Source: JACMLD01 sp963705285
Lineage (GTDB): Bacteria > Bacteroidota > Bacteroidia > Chitinophagales > Chitinophagaceae
DNA length: 64,000 nucleotides
Assembly (NCBI GenBank): GCA_963705285.1
Contig: OY970066.1
Location: 1,364,001-1,428,000, forward strand
Direction: 5' to 3'
Position numbers and translations under genes: made by a program. Below the pieces are notes generated by a model. That model was not told where the DNA came from, ran no database searches, and saw only the letters and a list, made by a program, of their open reading frames with translations. Below, piece after piece: positions 26,700 through 34,734 of the stretch; within the stretch, counting starts at the first letter, position 1; each line of letters opens with the position of its first letter.

Positions 26700-29411
26700 C
26701 TACAACAGACTTTTTACCTTATCAATCACCTCTTGTAAAGCGCCGGCATTTTGCCCACCGGCAGTGGCCAGGGTTTTTTGTCCGCCGCCGCCGCCTTTTA
26801 TCAGCGGTGCAATATGTTCTTTGATGATCTTGCCCGCATCCAGGTTTTTGGCGGTAGCCACGGTTTCAGACATGCCAATGGCCACAAAGGGTTTGCCGCC
26901 AATATTAGCGCAAAGCACGGCCAGGTGATCATGCAATTTGTTTTTGAGGTCAAAGCACAATTTCTTCAACGCATCGGCATTGCTTACTTCAACAATATCA
27001 CCTATAAACGTTACGCCGTTAATGATTTCATCTTTGTGCAACAATTCATTGCGGATGCCCACCAGCATGCGGTCTTCCAGGTGTTCCAGTTTTTTCTTCA
27101 GCGCGGCATTTTCTGTAAGCAGGTTCTCAATGCCTTTAGTTAATGAGGCAGGGTTTTTTAACTGCTCTTTTGATTGTTGCAGTTCCAACAACTCAGTATT
27201 AATAAAGTCCTGCGCCGCTGTGCCGGTTACGGCTTCAATACGCCTTACGCCTGCAGCCACAGCCGTTTCGTGTTTTATTTTAAAGAAGCCGAGTTCGCCG
27301 GTGGCGCCAACATGGGTACCGCCACACAGTTCTACCGAATAATTTGGATCGATGGTTACCACGCGTACCACATCTCCATACTTCTCTCCAAACAGGGCCA
27401 TGGCACCCAGCTTCAACGCTTCTTCTTTCGGTAATTGCTGTATTACCACGGGTATGTTGGCCCTTATTTTTTCATTCACTATATCTTCTACCTGTTGCGC
27501 TTCTGTTGCGGTCATTTTTGAAAAATGCGAAAAATCGAAACGCAGGTATTCATCGTTTACCAGCGATCCCTTTTGTGCCACATGGGTACCCAACACCTTC
27601 CGCAATGCTGCATGCAGCAGGTGCGTGGCGCTGTGGTGAAGGGCAATCTTTTTTCTGCGCTGTGCATCTACTTTTGCTACAACCGTTCCCGCTAAGCTGG
27701 CAGGAATGGAATCAGCAAAATGAATGATCAGATCGTTTTCTTTCTTGGTATTATTAATGATTAATTCTTCATTATTAATTACCAAAACGCCGGTATCGCC
27801 CACCTGTCCACCACTTTCTGCATAAAAAGGGGTTTCATTTAATACTATCTGGTAGGATTCTTTTCCTTTTGATTTTACTTTTCGGTACTTAACAATAGTA
27901 CTTTGTGTTTCAAGCGAGTCATAGCCAACAAATGGTAAGTGGTGAGTAGTGAGTGGCGACTGGGCATTTACTTCTATCCAGTCTTCTGATTCAACAGCTC
28001 CTGCAGATCTTGAACGATCTTTTTGTTTTTTCATTTCAGCATCAAAGCCTGCACCGTCAACTTTCCATCCAATCTCCCTTGCCATAAGGCTGGTTAAATC
28101 AATTGGAAATCCAAAGGTGTCGTTTAGTTTAAATGCAAAAGGGCCTGATATCGTTTTTTCTTTTCTGGATGTATTGTCTTCATCACGCAATTCAACTGCA
28201 TACTTTTGATCTTCGGCATTGGTTGAGATAATTGCGGCATCGTCAGCTTTTACATAATTCTCAAATATTCTGATGCCGTTGGCCAACGTTCTTAAAAACG
28301 CTTCTTCTTCTTCTTTTACCACCCTTGTTACAAAATCCAGCTGAAAGGTGAGTTCAAAAAATACTTCCTCAAACTGTTTGGCGAGCACAGGCACCAGTTG
28401 AAACAAGAGGGGCTGTTTATAATCGAGGTACGAATAATAATAGCGTACGGCGCGGCGTAAAATCCGGCGTATTACGTAACCCGCCCCGGTATTGGAGGGC
28501 AACTGGCCGTCTGCAATGGTAAAAGATATCGCCCTTATATGGTCTGCCAGTACCCTGAAGGCAACGGCCTGTTTGCTATCGCCAAAATCATATTTTTTAC
28601 CCACGATGTCTTCAATGGCCGCAATGGTGCCTGTAAAAACATCGGTATCATAATTACTAGTCTTGCCCTGTATCACACGCACGAGTCTTTCGAAACCCAT
28701 ACCCGTATCTACATGTTTTGCAGGCAAGGGTTGCAGGCTGCCGTCTTTCAGCCGGTTAAACTGCATGAATACGTTGTTCCAGATTTCTATTACCTGCGGA
28801 TGATCATTATTGACTAGCTTTTTTCCATCTACCTGCATCCTTTCTGCATCTGTGCGGCAGTCAACATGTATTTCTGTGCAGGGGCCGCAGGGGCCGGTAT
28901 CGCCCATTTCCCAGAAATTGTCTTTTTTATTGCCGAGCAGTATACGCTCTGGTGCAATTACTTTTTTCCATTCTTCGTACGCTTCCTCATCTTTTGCCAG
29001 CCCTTCTTTTTCATCTCCCTCAAAAATGGTTACATACAGCCGGTCTTTGTGAAGGCCCAGTACATCGGTCAGCAGCTCCCAGCTCCAGGCAATGGCCTCT
29101 TTTTTAAAATAATCGCCAAAGCTCCAGTTGCCCAACATTTCAAACATGGTATGGTGGTAGGTATCAACGCCCACCTCTTCCAGGTCGTTGTGCTTGCCGC
29201 TTACCCGTAAACATTTTTGGGTATCGGCCACGCGGTTATGCTCAGGCTTCTTATTGCCCAGGAAATAATCTTTGAACTGGTTCATGCCGGCATTGGTAAA
29301 CAAAAGGGTAGGATCGTTTTTTATAACAATGGGGGCCGAAGGCACAATGGTATGGCCCTTAGACAGAAAGAAATCCAAAAACTTTTGACGAATGGCTGCG
29401 CTGGTTAACAT
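26700..29411 (-). CDS. alaS: Alanine--tRNA ligase
   Basis: Class II synthetase charging tRNA-Ala, with an editing domain and a C-terminal C-Ala domain. N-terminal catalytic features are FTNAGMNQFKDYFLG and TGPCGPCTEIH. The editing site HHSATHLLHAALR is near residue 590 and the zinc-type motif CGGTH near 694. The C-terminus has the Gly-rich GGGGGQ, typical of the family. At 903 residues it is slightly long. Extra segments lie around residues 390-420 and at about 482-494 (NAQSPLTTHHLP), the latter encoded by a simple repeat. The 3' end adjoins repetitive DNA. It is divergent from an M23 peptidase gene. Confidence 0.98.
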   Translation of the reverse strand: MLTSAAIRQKFLDFFLSKGHTIVPSAPIVIKNDPTLLFTNAGMNQFKDYFLGNKKPEHNRVADTQKCLRVSGKHNDLEEVGVDTYHHTMFEMLGNWSFGDYFKKEAIAWSWELLTDVLGLHKDRLYVTIFEGDEKEGLAKDEEAYEEWKKVIAPERILLGNKKDNFWEMGDTGPCGPCTEIHVDCRTDAERMQVDGKKLVNNDHPQVIEIWNNVFMQFNRLKDGSLQPLPAKHVDTGMGFERLVRVIQGKTSNYDTDVFTGTIAAIEDIVGKKYDFGDSKQAVAFRVLADHIRAISFTIADGQLPSNTGAGYVIRRILRRAVRYYYSYLDYKQPLLFQLVPVLAKQFEEVFFELTFQLDFVTRVVKEEEEAFLRTLANGIRIFENYVKADDAAIISTNAEDQKYAVELRDEDNTSRKEKTISGPFAFKLNDTFGFPIDLTSLMAREIGWKVDGAGFDAEMKKQKDRSRSAGAVESEDWIEVNAQSPLTTHHLPFVGYDSLETQSTIVKYRKVKSKGKESYQIVLNETPFYAESGGQVGDTGVLVINNEELIINNTKKENDLIIHFADSIPASLAGTVVAKVDAQRRKKIALHHSATHLLHAALRKVLGTHVAQKGSLVNDEYLRFDFSHFSKMTATEAQQVEDIVNEKIRANIPVVIQQLPKEEALKLGAMALFGEKYGDVVRVVTIDPNYSVELCGGTHVGATGELGFFKIKHETAVAAGVRRIEAVTGTAAQDFINTELLELQQSKEQLKNPASLTKGIENLLTENAALKKKLEHLEDRMLVGIRNELLHKDEIINGVTFIGDIVEVSNADALKKLCFDLKNKLHDHLAVLCANIGGKPFVAIGMSETVATAKNLDAGKIIKEHIAPLIKGGGGGQKTLATAGGQNAGALQEVIDKVKSLL

Positions 29412-29655
29412 ACTGGAACAATCTTTGGTTGTTAGTTGCCCTTCTAAGGGCTATATTTGACGGCAATAGTGATTTTTAAAAGAGTGGCAAAGGTAAGTTT
29501 ATAGTTTTTAGTTTATAGTTCCGGGGCTTGAAAGTTCCAAAAGTCAGGGGTTCAGCGTTATTGATTTGGGCTGGTGGAACAAGCCCGCAGATCCTTATTA
29601 TACCGGATTACATTGTTGAAAAACCGCTAAATACATTTTCTGCCATAGAAAGGGT

Positions 29656-30627
29656 ATGAAGAAAATCAAGTACTATTATAATACCAATACGCTCCGATAT
29701 GAAAAACTGGAGACCCCTCTCCGGGTTAAATTGTTGCGTGTACTGGGTTTTATTGCTGCTTCGGTAGTTACCGCCATCATCATTGTTTCCATTGCTTTTA
29801 AGTATGTAGATTCCCCCAAAGAAAAATTATTACGCCAGCAATATGAGTCGGCTGCAGAAAATTATGATATTCTAGATGAGCAGGTAAAGAAAATGCAGCA
29901 GCAGATGGCCGACCTGGAAAAACGAGATAACGATGTATACCGGGCCATTTTTGAAGCCAACCCCATACCAGACAGCGCCCGTGCAAAAGCCATGGAAAAG
30001 CAAAAAGAAATGCAGCTGATACAGGCCATGAGCCAAAGCGATTTATCGGGGTCTGTGGCCACTACACTCAATAACCTCTCGCAGCGCATGGCTTTCCAGA
30101 ATAAATCATTTGATGAAATTGCCGGTTTTATAAAAAACAAAGAAGTGCTGCTGGCTTGTACACCGGCCATACAACCAGTAAGCAATAAAGATCTGAACCG
30201 CATTGCTTCGGGCTTTGGGTACCGCATAGACCCCGTTTACAAAACGGTAAAAATGCATGCGGGACTTGATTTTGCCGCACCTCAGGGCACCCCAATTTAT
30301 GCCACTGCCAACGGTACGGTTGTTACCGGCGGCAACAGTGGTAATGGTTACGGCAACCATGTGGTTATTAACCACGGGTATGGTTATGAAACCCTTTACG
30401 GCCATATGGTGCGCGTAAAAGTGCGTGCAGGGCAAAAGGTAAAGCGCGGAGAAATCATTGGCTGGGTAGGCAGTACCGGTAAAAGCACCGGCCCCCATTG
30501 CCATTATGAAGTGCATAAGAACGGCCAGCACGTAGACCCGGTATACTTTTTTTATAACGATCTTACACCAGAACAATTTGACCGGCTGCTTAAAATGGCC
30601 GCTTCGCCCAACCAGAGCTTTGATTAG
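29656..30627 (+). CDS. M23-family metallopeptidase (LytM/envelope hydrolase type)
   Basis: A 323-residue envelope protein: a short cytoplasmic tail, a membrane helix at about residues 26-48, a coiled coil (about 55-95), and a C-terminal peptidase M23 domain. Zinc-site motifs are HAGLDFAA (the metal-binding H..D pair) and HCHYEVHKNG. It is probably an endopeptidase cutting peptidoglycan cross-links, tethered to the inner membrane. It is divergent from alaS and is followed by a merR-type gene 145 bp downstream. The catalytic residues appear intact, so it is unlikely to be a pure activator. Confidence 0.92.
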   Translation: MKKIKYYYNTNTLRYEKLETPLRVKLLRVLGFIAASVVTAIIIVSIAFKYVDSPKEKLLRQQYESAAENYDILDEQVKKMQQQMADLEKRDNDVYRAIFEANPIPDSARAKAMEKQKEMQLIQAMSQSDLSGSVATTLNNLSQRMAFQNKSFDEIAGFIKNKEVLLACTPAIQPVSNKDLNRIASGFGYRIDPVYKTVKMHAGLDFAAPQGTPIYATANGTVVTGGNSGNGYGNHVVINHGYGYETLYGHMVRVKVRAGQKVKRGEIIGWVGSTGKSTGPHCHYEVHKNGQHVDPVYFFYNDLTPEQFDRLLKMAASPNQSFD

Positions 30628-30750
30628 TTTTTAGTTATTAGCTATTAGCTGTTAGCTGTTAGCTATTAGTTCTTTTTCCCGGAAACTCATAAAAGATTTT
30701 GTCAGCGTTAACCCTAACAGCTAAAAGCTAACAGTTAACCGCTAACAGCT
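30625..30750. repeat. TTAGCTG-type repeat forming a long imperfect hairpin
   Basis: The left arm (30,641-30,669, gctattagctgttagctg words) is complementary in order to the right arm (30,714-30,749, aacagctaaaagctaacag words), with about 45 bases between. It lies between the peptidase stop and the regulator promoter. It could insulate transcription or form an RNA stem. Confidence 0.75.
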
Positions 30751-30756
30751 TTTCTC

Positions 30757-30764
30757 TATCTTTG
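30757..30764 (+). promoter_or_regulatory. Possible -7 box for the MerR-type gene
   Basis: TATCTTTG matches TAnnTTTG. It ends eight bases before the ATG, so a transcript starting here would have almost no leader. No TTG is found at the usual distance, so the call is tentative. Confidence 0.4.
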
Positions 30765-30772
30765 AAAAGACA

Positions 30773-31312
30773 ATGCCAGAGCTTAAACAAATAACACTGT
30801 CGTTCGATGAAGGCCCGGATTCATCCGGTTCGGACAAGGAGACAAATGCTTCTGCATCGGCCCCGCTAAAAAAACGCGGTCGTAAGCCAAAGCCTGCGCC
30901 ACTTGTTCCTAAACAACCTTCAAAACGCGGCCGCCTTTCTTTAAAGGATACTGATGCGGCAGCAGACGCCATTGAAATACCTGAAAATGAGGTGCTGTAC
31001 CAAAAGAGTTATTATTCCATTGGACAGGTAGCCGAAATGTTTCATGTTAACCATTCGCTCATACGCATGTGGGCCAATGAGTTTGATGATTACCTGCAAA
31101 CCAAAAAAAATAAAAAAGGCGACCGGTATTTCCGCCCGGAAGATATCAAGACGCTGGAAATGATACACCACCTGCTGCGCAAGCGAAAATTTACCACCCA
31201 GGGCGCTCGCGATTTCCTGAAGAAAAATAAAAATGCCGATGAGCGTTTTGCCATCATTCAATCTATGCAGAAAGTGAAGGCTTTTTTGCTGGAGATTAAA
31301 GCCTCTCTTTGA
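30773..31312 (+). CDS. MerR-family transcriptional regulator with AT-hook-like N-terminal extension
   Basis: A 179-residue DNA-binding protein. Residues about 79-150 form a MerR-type winged helix-turn-helix (YSIGQVAEMFHVNHSLIRMW, then GDRYFRPEDIKTLEMIHHLL). Before it lies a disordered, charged extension with KKRGRKPKP (33-41) and KRGR (51-54), resembling AT-hook minor-groove binding motifs. There is no large effector domain; the C-terminus is a short helix (about 150-179), so the inducer or signal is not evident. It may be cotranscribed with, or act on, the upstream peptidase gene, but it has its own possible promoter. Confidence 0.88.
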   Translation: MPELKQITLSFDEGPDSSGSDKETNASASAPLKKRGRKPKPAPLVPKQPSKRGRLSLKDTDAAADAIEIPENEVLYQKSYYSIGQVAEMFHVNHSLIRMWANEFDDYLQTKKNKKGDRYFRPEDIKTLEMIHHLLRKRKFTTQGARDFLKKNKNADERFAIIQSMQKVKAFLLEIKASL

Positions 31313-31375
31313 TTATTTTGAATTGTAAATTTTAAATGTTGAATGCTCACCAAACGATTATCGCATCAATTTAAA

Positions 31376-31383
31376 ATTCAAAA
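31376..31383. repeat. Target-site duplication, left copy
   Basis: ATTCAAAA directly outside the left inverted repeat of the insertion sequence. The identical octamer stands directly outside the right end at 32,372-32,379. Eight bases is the size usual for the IS1595 family. Confidence 0.9.
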
Positions 31384-32371
31384 TAGAATTAGGCATATTA
31401 AGCTCTTCGTAAAGGTAATGCTTTGTTGTAACTAAATATTGTAGTATTTTCATGCTAAATATATTAGGTATGTTTCAAGGTATTAACGCAATAGAATTTG
31501 CGCGTTGTTTTCCTGATAACGAATCTTGTTTGCGTTATTTGGATGACCATAAATGGAAATTCGGCTACCAATGCAAGCACTGTGGGTGCGAGAAATATAT
31601 AAAAGGTAAAACAGGATTTCATCGCAGATGCCAGCAGTGCGGATATGATGAAAGTGTGACGGCAAACACGCTTTTTCATGACATCCGTTTACCGTTATTA
31701 AAAGCGTTTCACATGCTGTTTCGCCTTACCACCAAAAAGAAAGGGATGTCTACAGTAGAACTGGCGGGTGAGGTGGGCGTTCAGCAGAAAACTGCCTGGC
31801 TGTTTAAGCGCAAAGTGCAGTTAGCAATGAGTGAAGCCGCTGCGTTACAAAACAATGTTGATGTTGACGAGTTCATTCTCGGGGCCAGAAATAAGGGGCA
31901 GCACGGCCGAAAAATTGATAAAAAAAAAGCCGCGTTAATAGCCCTTGAACTGCTGGGTAATGGAAAAGTCGGCAATATATTTATGAACCCGATAGAAAAT
32001 TGCAAAGCTGACACTTTACGATATGCCCTGAAAAAAGGGGTGTCGGCATCAGCTAAAATAAGAACCGATGACTATCAGCCTTACAAAACTTTAAGCACGG
32101 AAATGGACATCACGCAAATAAGGTCATTAAAAGGAAGAAATTTCAAAGAACTGCATATTCAAATCATGCTTTTCAAAAGCTGGATGCGAGGAATACACCA
32201 CAAATGTTCTAATGACCACTTTTTTGCATACTGCAATGAATACAGTTATCGGTTCAACAATAGAAACGGTCGCAAGAAAATATTTGAGGTATTGATCAAA
32301 AGAATGCTACACATAAATCCGCATCCTTATCCAATACTAAAAACATTAAGCGCTTATTCTACCTAATTCTA
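31384..32371 (+). mobile_element. IS1595-family insertion sequence, complete (988 bp)
   Basis: Ends are 20-bp imperfect inverted repeats: TAGAATTAGGCATATTAAGC at 31,384-31,403, and at 32,352-32,371 the complement of TAGAATTAGGTAGAATAAGC (three mismatches). An 8-bp direct duplication ATTCAAAA flanks it. One transposase gene fills the interior. The target is an AT-rich aattcaaaatttaaa repeat between the merR-type gene and mscS. Intact ends and frame suggest recent insertion. Confidence 0.93.
31452..32366 (+). CDS. IS1595-family transposase (ISXO2-like DDE fold)
   Basis: A 304-residue transposase. An N-terminal zinc ribbon (Cys41, Cys44, Cys60, Cys63; CKHCGCEKYI and RRCQQCGYD) is followed by a helix-turn-helix-like stretch (STVELAGEVGVQQKTAW). 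An RNase-H-fold core follows, with acidic residues in VDVDEFILG (D139), RTDDYQPY (D207) and CNEYSYRFNNR (E263). The reading frame is intact and stops just inside the right terminal repeat. It should cut and join the element's own ends. An alternative start Met is at codon 7. Confidence 0.94.
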   Translation: MLNILGMFQGINAIEFARCFPDNESCLRYLDDHKWKFGYQCKHCGCEKYIKGKTGFHRRCQQCGYDESVTANTLFHDIRLPLLKAFHMLFRLTTKKKGMSTVELAGEVGVQQKTAWLFKRKVQLAMSEAAALQNNVDVDEFILGARNKGQHGRKIDKKKAALIALELLGNGKVGNIFMNPIENCKADTLRYALKKGVSASAKIRTDDYQPYKTLSTEMDITQIRSLKGRNFKELHIQIMLFKSWMRGIHHKCSNDHFFAYCNEYSYRFNNRNGRKKIFEVLIKRMLHINPHPYPILKTLSAYST

Positions 32372-32379
32372 ATTCAAAA
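32372..32379. repeat. Target-site duplication, right copy
   Basis: ATTCAAAA, identical to 31,376-31,383, directly outside the right terminal repeat of the IS1595-type element. Confidence 0.9.
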
Positions 32380-32397
32380 TTCAAAATTTAAAATAAT

Positions 32398-33489
32398 TCA
32401 GGATAGTTTGCCGCTCACTTTAACTTCGGTATTAAGCCCGGCCAGTTCTATCTGCAATGCAGCCAGGGCTTTGATAACGGCAAAGTTTACCTGTTGTTTT
32501 GTTTCATTAAACTGGGTGACAGGTATATTGCTGGTGTAGTACTCCACTGCAATAATGTACGCGTTGGTTACAATATCACTTAACAGTACAACACTGTTTA
32601 CCACCGGCGGGTCTTTTGTAATGCGGGTTATTTCGGTAATCAGCTGGTGTAACTGTTCAGGTGAAGTGCCCAGGCTAATCTCCAGTCTAAGGTCGGCCCT
32701 GCGTTGGGTGCGCAGTGTAAGGTTATCCATGATGCTATCCACCATTTGTTTATTGGGCACCGTTACGTAGGTTTTATAATCGGTACGGATGCGTGTACTG
32801 CGCAAGCCTATTCTTTCTACCGTACCGGTAAACTGTTGCACTTTTACCAGGTCGCCCACATTGAATGGTTTATCAAAGAAAATAATGAATGAAGCAATCA
32901 GGTTTTCAATGCTTTCCTTTGCAGCCAGCGCCAACGCTGCGCCAACAATACCAAAGCCGGCCAGCAAAGCGCCAATATCTTTGTTAAATGAAAACTGTAT
33001 AATCAACAGCAGGCCAATGATGCCGATGATGACTTTCAAAAAATCACGGAAAAAAACAATCAACTGGTTATCACGTGGTGCCAGGGCACGGCTGGTTTTC
33101 TCTTTCAATACAAGGGCCACAAAATCGATGGTGCGCAGCAACAGCCAGATAAAGGTGGCAATCAGCAGGCCGGTACCAATGCTGTCAATAATCTGGCGGG
33201 AGGTGATGCGGTGAATTTCAAAAAGCGCTGCTTTGGGAAAACGCAGTTTATCGAGCGCAATAAAAGTGATTAGTACAATAAAAAATCCCTGCAAAGGCGC
33301 CAGGATAAGATCAACAAAAGATTTTTTTTCGATATGCCAGGTGGTACGCTGCAGCAAACGAAAAAACAAACCGGCTATGTATTGTGAAAGGAATTTCTTT
33401 AACAGCAATGCCAGCAAGATGGTGCCAAAAGCAATCACATAACTTAAAACGGTGTTATCAAGTATTACTGTGTGCAACAATTTATTCAT
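32398..33489 (-). CDS. Small-conductance mechanosensitive channel (MscS family)
   Basis: A 363-residue membrane protein with four to five predicted helices. The pore-lining TM3-like segment GALLAGFGIVGAALALAAKE is followed by SIENLIASFIIFFDKPFNVGD, the family signature. The cytoplasmic beta domain follows, with RIGLRSTRIRTDYKTYVTVPN. The protein should release solutes on osmotic downshock. It is longer than E. coli MscS at the N-terminus, with extra helices. AT-rich repeats flank the gene on both sides in opposite orientation, and an IS lies just beyond its 3' end. Confidence 0.95.
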   Translation of the reverse strand: MNKLLHTVILDNTVLSYVIAFGTILLALLLKKFLSQYIAGLFFRLLQRTTWHIEKKSFVDLILAPLQGFFIVLITFIALDKLRFPKAALFEIHRITSRQIIDSIGTGLLIATFIWLLLRTIDFVALVLKEKTSRALAPRDNQLIVFFRDFLKVIIGIIGLLLIIQFSFNKDIGALLAGFGIVGAALALAAKESIENLIASFIIFFDKPFNVGDLVKVQQFTGTVERIGLRSTRIRTDYKTYVTVPNKQMVDSIMDNLTLRTQRRADLRLEISLGTSPEQLHQLITEITRITKDPPVVNSVVLLSDIVTNAYIIAVEYYTSNIPVTQFNETKQQVNFAVIKALAALQIELAGLNTEVKVSGKLS

Positions 33490-33927
33490 ACACGGTATGC
33501 TGTTGAGGAAGCCAAAATTAAACAGACAGCAGGTATTATGTTGAATTTTGAATTTTAAATTTTGAATTTGGCGAGTACGTTTCCCGCGGCGGGTGAGCGA
33601 GCGCAGATTATTCTAAATGTTGAATTTTGCATTTTTAATGGTCAATCTGCGAATCTGCGGCAATATTTCCCGCGGCGGGTTAAGCGAGCGCAGATTATTT
33701 TAAATGTTGAATTTTGCATTTGAATTGTCAATCTGCGAATCTGCGGCAACATTTTTTGCGGGCAGTAGCGCGGGATTATGTTGAAATTTGATTTAAATTT
33801 TGGCTGATTTTGCCACAGAGGACAGAAGGTTCGCACGGAGATCAAGAGGCATATTTTGCGCACCGGTACAGTCTGGAACAGATGGCACTGAAGTTTTTTA
33901 CTTTATACTTTTGAATTTTTACTTTCA
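33490..33927. repeat. Intergenic repeats: AT-rich words and an 86-bp tandem unit
   Basis: Bases 33,541-33,570 are ttgaattttgaattttaaatt words, the reverse complement of the family at the IS insertion site. Next come two units starting tttcccgcggcgggt at 33,580 and 33,666 (period 86). Each contains gcgagcgcagattatt, aaatgttgaattttgcattt and aatctgcgaatctgcgg. A degraded third start (tttttgcgggcagtagcgcggga) follows. A frame at 33,642-33,863 is only repeat translation. Confidence 0.85.
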
Positions 33928-34734
33928 TTACAACGCGTAAATATAGACGCTGCCATTGCGCAGGCAAAATAACCGGTCGCCGGCTATGCGCATCTTAGTG
34001 GTATTTCTTAACACGCCTGGCAGCAATTTTTCTTCGAGCGACAGGGTAGAGAGTTGGTATCGTTCCAATAAAACGCCTTTTCTTCCTACAATGTATTTGC
34101 CGGCCAGCTGAAAATCTTGCCAACCCGTAAACGCCAGTTTATTTTTTAATGTTCCAAAATAATCAAACACCAGCAGTCCGCGGCTGCTATCGTACAGGTA
34201 TACCAGGCGGTCGTGGTCTTCAATATAGGCGGGGGTGGGTGCTTCATCCAGTTGCAAACGAAAATCACCTGTCTGGTCTATGATGCTGCCATCATCCGCA
34301 ATGCGTTTCAGTTTGGCTTCACCTTCATCGTATACCCAAATGGCGTTATCGTAAGATTGAGCAATAGCTCTTGCCTGAAAAATATTTTGTTTCCTGAGAT
34401 CGATGGTAGTTCTTACATTCAGCAGCCTGTCAAGCACCACAACGGTACCAAAATCCCGATAGTACAAAAGAATCTTCAGCGGGTTGCCGGCATCCACCGA
34501 AAAAACCTTTCCGTATTTGCGCACATTATTGTAAATGGCAATAGAGTCACCTGCGGGGGATACTTTTTTTAACTGGTTATTGCTATCGAGCAACAAAATA
34601 TTACCAAGGTTGTCAACGGAAAAATCTTCGTACCCACCCTTTAGTATCCTTACCAACTGCAATGAAGTATCTGCCTGTGGCAAAGCGGTAATAGCCAGTA
34701 ATAACAGCGGTAGCAGGTAAATGATTTTTTTCAA
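33928..34734 (-). CDS. Exported protein of unknown function, propeller-like
   Basis: A 268-residue protein with a clear signal peptide (MKKIIYLLPLLLLAITALPQA, mature end at about residue 21). The rest is short beta-rich repeats with Asp/Asn turns (DNLGNILLLDSNNQLKKVSP, DRLVYLYDSSRG), suggesting a six-bladed NHL or similar propeller; no catalytic motif is seen. The start codon is TTG at 34,734, supported by the signal peptide and by the TTGA overlap with the stop of the LpxH-like gene upstream, so the two are translationally coupled. The function is unknown; a role linked to envelope lipid synthesis is only guilt by association. Confidence 0.8.
   Translation of the reverse strand: MKKIIYLLPLLLLAITALPQADTSLQLVRILKGGYEDFSVDNLGNILLLDSNNQLKKVSPAGDSIAIYNNVRKYGKVFSVDAGNPLKILLYYRDFGTVVVLDRLLNVRTTIDLRKQNIFQARAIAQSYDNAIWVYDEGEAKLKRIADDGSIIDQTGDFRLQLDEAPTPAYIEDHDRLVYLYDSSRGLLVFDYFGTLKNKLAFTGWQDFQLAGKYIVGRKGVLLERYQLSTLSLEEKLLPGVLRNTTKMRIAGDRLFCLRNGSVYIYAL

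Noticed and set aside
33642..33863. 73-residue minus-strand frame
   Set aside because: It translates the 86-bp tandem repeat.
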